Shown here piece by piece: positions 57,718-64,000 of a stretch of 64,000 bases of DNA (position 1 is the first letter of the stretch; each line of letters opens with the position of its first letter). The notes beneath the pieces are model-generated. The model was given only the letters and a program-made list of their open reading frames with translations. It did no database searches and was not told where the DNA came from. This stretch comes from Aquibium sp. A9E412 (GTDB lineage Bacteria; Pseudomonadota; Alphaproteobacteria; Rhizobiales; Rhizobiaceae). The stretch lies in assembly GCF_030398335.1 (NCBI RefSeq), contig NZ_JAOAOP010000003.1, positions 1 to 64,000 of the forward strand. Direction: 5' to 3'. The translations under genes were made by a program, and so were the position numbers.

Positions 57718-59225
57718 TCAGTAGGCGAAGGGGTCGGCCGCGGCTGCGTGCTCGACGACCATCGCCTTGATCTGGGTGAACTCGTCGAGCGCCTCGGGGC
57801 CGTTCTCGCGGCCGAGGCCCGACTGCTTGTAGCCGCCGAACGGCACGCGCATGTCGATCGCGCGGTAGGTGTTGACCCACACCGAGCCGGCCTGCAGGCG
57901 GCGGCCGACGCGGCGGATGCGGCCGACGTCGCGCGTCCAGAAGCCGGCCGCCAGGCCGTAGTCGACGCCGTTGGCCAGCGCCACGGCCTCGTCCTCGCCG
58001 TCGAAGGTCTGCAGCGCGACGACCGGGCCGAACACCTCCTCGCGGCAGATCGTCATGTCCGGGCCGACGCCGTCGATCACGGTCGGCGCGAACCAGAAGC
58101 CGCCGGCGAGCGCGCCCTCCATGGCCGGGCTGGCGCCGCCGATCGCTGCCCGGCCGCCGCCGTCGAGCGCCTCCTCGACGAAGCCGCGGATGCGCGCGAG
58201 CTGCCGGGCCGAGGCGATCGGGCCGATATGCGTCTCCGCGGCGGTCGGATCGCCGATGCGCAGCCGCGCGATCGCGGCGCGGTACTTGTCGAGGAAGCGA
58301 TCCTTGAGGCTGGCATGCACCAGCAGCCGCGAACCGGCGACGCAGGTCTGGCCGGTGGCCGAGAACGCGCCCTGGGTCGCCGCGATGACGGCGGAGTCGA
58401 GATCGGCGTCCTCGAACACGATGTGCGCCGACTTGCCGCCCGCCTCGCACACGAAGCGCTTCATCTCGCCGGTCACCTTGGCGCCGAGCCGGCGCGCGGC
58501 CGGCGTGCTGCCGGTGAAGCTGACCATCGCGGTGGCCGGGTGCGTCGCCAGCCGCTCGCCGATCGCCGCGTCGCCGATCACCGTGCTGAGCACGCCGCGC
58601 GGAAAGCCGGCCTCGAGGGCCAGCTCGGCGAGCCGGATCGAGGAGGCCGGGGTGTCCGCCGGCGGCTTGAGGATGACCACGTTGCCGGCCGCCAGCGCCG
58701 GCGCCACCTTCCACGAGCCGAGCGACAGCGCGCCGTTGAACGGGGTGATCGCCACCACCACGCCGAGCGGCTCGCGCAGGATGTGCGCGTCGGCGCTGCG
58801 CGACAGCTCGCGCCGCTGGTCGCTGTGCGTCTCGATGACGCTCGCATAGAAGTGGTACCAGCGCGCCGTCGCGCGCATCTCGCCGGTCGTCGTGCGCAGC
58901 GGCTTGCCGTTGGCCAGCGTCTCGAGCCGGCCGAGCTCCTCGGCGTTGGCGGCGATCAGGTCGCCAAGCGCGCGCAGCAGCACCGCCCGCTCGGCGCCCG
59001 TCGTCTCGCGCCAGGCCGGCGCGGCGAAGGCCGCGGCGGCGCCGTCAACGGCCGCCTCGGCGGCGGCCGGCGAGACCATGGCATGCGCCCAGGTGCGGCC
59101 GGTCGCCGGATCGACCAGCGGCACCGCCTCGCCGTCCGGCTCGACCGTGCGGCCGGCGACGTGCGAGGTGAAGACGGGCAGCCCGTCGCTGCCCTTGGGA
59201 CGGTCGGCGAGACCGGCGGCGTGTG

Positions 59226-59229
<4 letters not shown>
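57718..59229 (-). CDS. NAD(P)-dependent aldehyde dehydrogenase
   Basis: 503 aa ALDH-superfamily enzyme. Catalytic C296 in GQTCVAGSR, general-base E262 in CEAGGKSAHI, NAD-binding GSTPAARRLG and ITPFN. The late EVFGPV and FGGYKQSGLGRENG stretches are intact. It would oxidise a pathway aldehyde to the acid. ATG 59229 overlaps the DppF-like stop (ATGA), so it is translationally coupled to the transporter genes. Confidence 0.95.
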
Positions 59230-60274
<1,045 letters not shown>

Positions 60275-60278
<4 letters not shown>

Positions 60279-61336
60279 GGCCGGCTCGCCCCCGTGAGAC
60301 CGGATGTGCGCCCGCCGGCCGCCGCGGCCCGCCAGGGATCTATGACGCAGCGGATCAGGTGGCCGCTGCCCGGCTCCTTGGCCTCCAGCGCCGGCAGGCC
60401 GTCGGTGCAGCGCGGCTCGGCATGGCTGCAGCGCGGATGGAAGGGACAGCCCGACAGCGGCCGCAGCGGATCCGGCGGCAGCCCGGCGATCGGCTGCAGG
60501 CGCCGGTCGGCCGGCGCGTCGAGCTTGGGGATCGAATCGAGCAGCGCGCGCGTGTAGGGGTGGCGCGGCGTCTCGAACAGCCGGTCGGTCTCGGCCGTCT
60601 CGACCACCCGGCCGGCATACATGACGGCGATCGTGTCCGACACGCCGGCGACCACACCGAGGTCGTGCGTGATCAGCACCAGCGCCATGCCGAGCTCGCG
60701 GCGCAGCCGGTCGATCAGCCGCAGGATCTGCGCCTGGATCGTCACGTCGAGCGCCGTGGTCGGCTCGTCGGCGATCAGCAGCTTCGGGTTGCCGCTGATC
60801 GCCATGGCGATCAGCACGCGCTGGCGCATGCCGCCCGACAGCTCGTGCGGATAGGCGGCGAGCCGCGTCGCCGCGCCCGGGATGCCGACCATCTCGAGCA
60901 GCTCGATGCAGCGCTTGCGCGCGTCGCCCCGGCTCATGCCGTCGTAGCGCACCAGCGGCTCGGCCATCTGCGCGCCGATGCGCATCGACGGGTTGAGCGC
61001 CGACAGCGCGTCCTGCGAGATCAGCGCCAGGCCGTGGCCGCGGATGCGCCGCATCTGGCGCGCCGACAGCGCGGCCAGGTCCTGCCCCTCGAAGCGCGCG
61101 CGGCCGGCGGTGATGCGGCCGGAGCCCGACAAGAGCCGCAGCACGGCGAGCATCGTCTGGCTCTTGCCGCAGCCCGATTCGCCGACGATGCCGAGCGCCT
61201 CGCCGGGACGGACGGAGAAGGAGACGTCGTTGACGACGTGGATCGGTCGCTGCGCGCTGCCGTAGCTGACGCGCAGGTTCTCGACCTCGAGAACGGGCCG
61301 GCTCGGCTCGGAACGGCGGGTGGGGATCGCGTTCAT
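60275..61336 (-). CDS. Oligopeptide/dipeptide ABC transporter ATPase, DppD/OppD type
   Basis: 353 aa. Walker A GESGCGKS, signature [16 protein letters not shown], Walker [17 protein letters not shown]-loop [13 protein letters not shown], and the C-terminal extension with [14 protein letters not shown], where OppD-type proteins can carry a 4Fe-4S cluster. ATG 61336, 3 bp after the DppB gene. Pair of the DppF-like ATPase. Confidence 0.95.
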
Positions 61337-61339
61337 CGC

Positions 61340-62284
61340 TCAGGCCAGCTTAATTTTCGGGTTGAAGTAGGCGTAGAGCACATCGACGGCGAAGTTGATC
61401 GCCACGAAGGCCAGCGCCAGCACGAGGATGCCGCCCTGGATCAGCGGGATGTCGCGCGTCGAGATCGCCTGGTACATGGCCAGCCCGATGCCCGGCCACG
61501 AGAACACCGTCTCCGTCAGCACAGCGCCGCTCAGCAGGAAGCCCATCTGCATGCCGATCACGGTGATGACCGCCGGCATCGCGTTGGGCAGCGCGTGGAA
61601 GAGCACGATCCGCGCCTCGCCGACGCCGCGGCTGCGCGCGGTGCGCACATAGTCGCTGTTGATGACCTCGAGCAGCGAGGAGCGCGTCATGCGGGCGATG
61701 GCGGCGAGCGACCAGGCGGCCAGCGTCACGGTCGGCAGCAGCATGTGCGCCATCAGGTTGAGCGGGCCGCCGTCGCCCGACGACATGCCGCTGACCGGCA
61801 GCAGCCGCAGATGCAGGCCGAAGATCAGGATCAGCACCAGGCCGAGCCAGAAGGAGGGCATGCTGTTGAGGAACAGGACGCCGACGGTCAGCCCGCGGTC
61901 GCGCAACGAGCCCGGCCGCACCGCCGCCCAGGTGCCGGCCGCGATGCCGGCCGCCGAGGCGAGCGCGATCGCGGCGAAGGCGAGCAGCGCGGTGTTGGCC
62001 ATGCGGTCGGCCAGCACCTCGATGACCGGCCGGGCGAAGGTGAAGGACTGGCCGAAATCGCCCTGCGCCAGATTGCCGAGATAGTAGAGGTACTGCACGA
62101 CCATCGAGCGGTCGAGGCCGAGCGCGGTGCGCAGCCGCTCGCGCGCCTCGTCCGAGGCGCCGGGCCCGAGCAGAACGTCGGTCGGATCGCCGGGGATGAT
62201 CTGCGACAGCAGGAAGGTGGCGAGCGTGACGCCGAGCACCACCGGCACCGTCTGCAGCGCGCGTCTGAGGACGAAGGTGAACAT
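61340..62284 (-). CDS. Dipeptide/oligopeptide ABC permease, DppB type
   Basis: 314 aa, six membrane segments and DppB/OppB signature FVLRRALQTVPVVLGVTLATFLL at the start, with LLGPGASDEARERLRTALGLD and the C-terminal EAA-like TARSRGVGEARIVLFHALPNA. ATG 62284. It lies 12 bp after the DppC-type gene, so the two permease genes are in the order C then B, reverse of the usual dpp/opp layout. Confidence 0.94.
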   Translation of the reverse strand: MFTFVLRRALQTVPVVLGVTLATFLLSQIIPGDPTDVLLGPGASDEARERLRTALGLDRSMVVQYLYYLGNLAQGDFGQSFTFARPVIEVLADRMANTALLAFAAIALASAAGIAAGTWAAVRPGSLRDRGLTVGVLFLNSMPSFWLGLVLILIFGLHLRLLPVSGMSSGDGGPLNLMAHMLLPTVTLAAWSLAAIARMTRSSLLEVINSDYVRTARSRGVGEARIVLFHALPNAMPAVITVIGMQMGFLLSGAVLTETVFSWPGIGLAMYQAISTRDIPLIQGGILVLALAFVAINFAVDVLYAYFNPKIKLA

Positions 62285-62296
62285 GCCGCGTCTCCC

Positions 62297-63178
62297 TCAG
62301 AGCCGGTCGCGCCGGGTGCGCGGGTCGAGCAGGTCGCGCGCGCCGTCGCCGAGCAGGTTGAAGCCGATCGCGAGGAACACGATGGCGAGGCCGGGAATGG
62401 TGGCGACGTGCGCGGCGGTGGCGAGCGCCATGCGGCCGCCGCTCAGCATCTGGCCCCAGTCGGGCGTCGGCGGCTGCGGGCCGAGGCCGAGGAAGCTCAG
62501 GCTGGCGGCCAGGATGACGTTGCGGCCGGTCTGCAGCGTGCCGTAGACGAGCGCCGGCGCCAGCACGTTGGGCAGCACGTGGCGCAGCGCGATGCGCATG
62601 TTGCCGTAGCCGAGCGCCCTTGCCGCCTCGACGTAGAGCTCTTCCTTCACGCCGAGCACGACGCCGCGGATGATGCGGCCGAAGGCGGGAATGGTGACGA
62701 CCACCATGGCGATGATCATCGAGTTGAGACCGGGGCCGAGCGCGGCGCTGACGCCGAGCGCCAGGAGGATGCCCGGGAAGGCGAACATCACGTCGAAGAC
62801 GCGCATCACCACGCTGTCCCAGGCGCCGCCGAGATAGCCGGCGAACAGGCCGATGGCGCCGCCGATGACGAGCGCGATGACCGTCGGCACGACGGCGACG
62901 AGCAGCGCCAGCCGGGCGCCGTAGATCAGCCGGCTCAGGATGTCGCGGCCGAGCTCGTCGGTGCCGAGCAGGTAGCCCTCCGACAGCGGCGGCAGGTAGC
63001 GCTCGATCGGATTGGCGAAGAACGGGTCGTGCGGCGCCAGCAGCGGCGCGAACGCCGCCACCAGCACGACCGCCACGACCATGGTGAGACCGATGGCCAG
63101 GCTGCCGTTCGCGAACAGCCGGCCGACGCCCGAAAGCAGCATCGGCACACCGCGCACCAGGGGTCTCGCCTCGCTCAT
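62297..63178 (-). CDS. Dipeptide/oligopeptide ABC permease, DppC type
   Basis: 293 aa. N-terminal membrane segment then FANPIERYLPPLSEGYLLGTDELGRDILSRLIYGAR, the classic DppC/OppC block, and EAA loop EAARALGYGNMRIALRHVLPNVLAPALVYGTLQ. ATG 63178. No binding protein of this transporter is in the window; it may lie beyond 64,000. Confidence 0.94.
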   Translation of the reverse strand: MSEARPLVRGVPMLLSGVGRLFANGSLAIGLTMVVAVVLVAAFAPLLAPHDPFFANPIERYLPPLSEGYLLGTDELGRDILSRLIYGARLALLVAVVPTVIALVIGGAIGLFAGYLGGAWDSVVMRVFDVMFAFPGILLALGVSAALGPGLNSMIIAMVVVTIPAFGRIIRGVVLGVKEELYVEAARALGYGNMRIALRHVLPNVLAPALVYGTLQTGRNVILAASLSFLGLGPQPPTPDWGQMLSGGRMALATAAHVATIPGLAIVFLAIGFNLLGDGARDLLDPRTRRDRL

Positions 63179-63200
63179 CGCTCCCTCCCCCGTGCGGCCC

Positions 63201-63923
63201 TCAGGCCACGGTCCAAAGCTTGCCGAGGTCGGGAATGACGTCGCGCAGGCCGAGATAGCGCAACGCCCGCCACAGCGTCGCCTGGTTGCTGGTCACCACC
63301 GGCACGCCCGTGTCCATCTCCAGGTAGGGGATGACGGGGAAGGTGCGGTAGGTGCCGCAGGAGATCAGGATGGCGTCGGCGCTACCGGCCTGGCGGAAGA
63401 CGTCGCGGCCGAGCCGGTAGGCGCTGTCGGCGTCGTGCACGCTGGCCTCGAACGGATCGGTGATCTGCAGCCCGCCCATCGCGACGACCTCGAAGCCCTG
63501 CGCCTCCATGTAGCGCGTCATCTGGGCGTTGACCTCGTCGGTGTAGATCGTTCCGACGGCCACCTTCCTGGCGCCGAGCGCCTTCAGGCCGTCCATCATC
63601 GCGGCCATCATGGTGATGGCCGGGATGCCGGTCTCCTTCTCGATCTCGGCGACGACCTCCTCGTCGTGGCCGGCGCCGCGCAGGAAGGTGCCGGGGGCGC
63701 CGCACTGCACGATCAGGTCGACCTTGGCGGTGGCGAGCTGGCGCGCCGCCTCGAGCACCTGGCCCATCATCACCTTGAGCCCGGCCTCGTCGACCCGCGG
63801 CACGATCGTCCGCGCGTCGGCGAAGGCAACGCCGGTCGGCGCCACGGAGCGCCATTCCTCGGCGCCCTCGATGGCCGTTGCCGGCCGCATCTGCCCGATC
63901 CGGGCACGCCACCCCAACATCAT
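63201..63923 (-). CDS. Asp/Glu racemase-superfamily enzyme (maleate isomerase/arylmalonate decarboxylase type)
   Basis: 240 aa. Two catalytic cysteines of the superfamily, C74 in VQCGAPGTF and C189 in ISCGTYRTF, both present as in maleate cis-trans isomerases. Other enzymes of the family act on hydantoins, aspartate or arylmalonates, so the substrate is open. ATG 63923 follows GGAGGACTAGGATC. It is the first gene of the minus-strand operon visible in this window. Its presence suggests cis-butenedioate or a related small acid in the pathway. Confidence 0.85.
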   Translation of the reverse strand: MMLGWRARIGQMRPATAIEGAEEWRSVAPTGVAFADARTIVPRVDEAGLKVMMGQVLEAARQLATAKVDLIVQCGAPGTFLRGAGHDEEVVAEIEKETGIPAITMMAAMMDGLKALGARKVAVGTIYTDEVNAQMTRYMEAQGFEVVAMGGLQITDPFEASVHDADSAYRLGRDVFRQAGSADAILISCGTYRTFPVIPYLEMDTGVPVVTSNQATLWRALRYLGLRDVIPDLGKLWTVA

Positions 63924-64000
63924 GATCCTAGTCCTCCGTTTGCGAGTTTGATTGTGGCCGCCGGCCCGTCCTCCGTGCGTCCGGGAAGGACGCACGGAGC

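Noticed and set aside
60359-63238. 959-codon plus-strand frame across the Dpp genes
   Set aside because: Antisense to four clearly conserved transporter genes; composition is Arg/Gln/His-rich shadow sequence.

Overview
The window is very GC-rich DNA from an alphaproteobacterium, most likely of the order Hyphomicrobiales (Rhizobiales). Markers are an Omp10-type lipoprotein of the Brucella kind, a CpdR regulator next to an N-formylglutamate amidohydrolase and tRNA-Val(GAC), a suhB/mmgR-family small RNA beside an inositol-monophosphatase-family gene, homospermidine synthase, CtrA-like TTAA-N7-TTAA boxes and a ROSE-like leader on a small heat-shock gene. No replicon, phage, IS element or CRISPR array is visible. 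Family and genus cannot be fixed from the sequence.

Bases 1-41,200 look like chromosomal housekeeping sequence. In order they hold: a cut-off M15-type (DUF882) peptidoglycan peptidase and an NtrC-type response regulator; oligoendopeptidase F; a triheme c-type cytochrome overlapping a DUF3445 heme N-demethylase gene; ilvD divergent from homospermidine synthase; the Omp10 lipoprotein; a PaaK-like adenylate-forming enzyme; a periplasmic UshA-type nucleotidase with a repeat linker and LysM domain; hemH with an alpha/beta hydrolase; qmcA-nfeD; a beta-barrel porin; an AT-richer island with one small membrane protein; galU; a lytic transglycosylase with a DUF459 protein; gltBD; a threonine aldolase; a four-gene bufferin (copper-binding RiPP) operon bufA-bufB-bufC-doxX; hsp20; a lysophospholipase; a hisN-type phosphatase with the sRNA; hutG-cpdR; and tRNA-Val.

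Bases 41,400-64,000 form a catabolic and transport island made of two systems. The first (plus strand, 41,506-51,947) is split by an IclR regulator. A Tat-exported polyamine-type binding protein leads two uncharacterised proteins (583 and 222 aa), an atypical M19 dipeptidase-like protein and an alpha/beta hydrolase. After iclR come two permeases, an ATPase and an amidase. Both promoters carry the same TGTCTTCT(A/T)ATA element in the -10/leader region, so they probably form one IclR regulon. The second (minus strand, 63,923 to 51,960) runs racemase/isomerase, dppC-dppB-dppD-dppF-type transporter, aldehyde dehydrogenase, a second atypical M19 protein, an SsuABC/NMT1-type transporter, an FAD oxidoreductase and a muconolactone-isomerase-like protein. 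Many junctions overlap by 4 bp, so the genes are probably translationally coupled. Substrates are unknown. Import of a small N-containing organic compound followed by amide hydrolysis, isomerisation and aldehyde oxidation would fit.

A dispersed intergenic palindromic repeat occurs four times in the first 38.4 kb.
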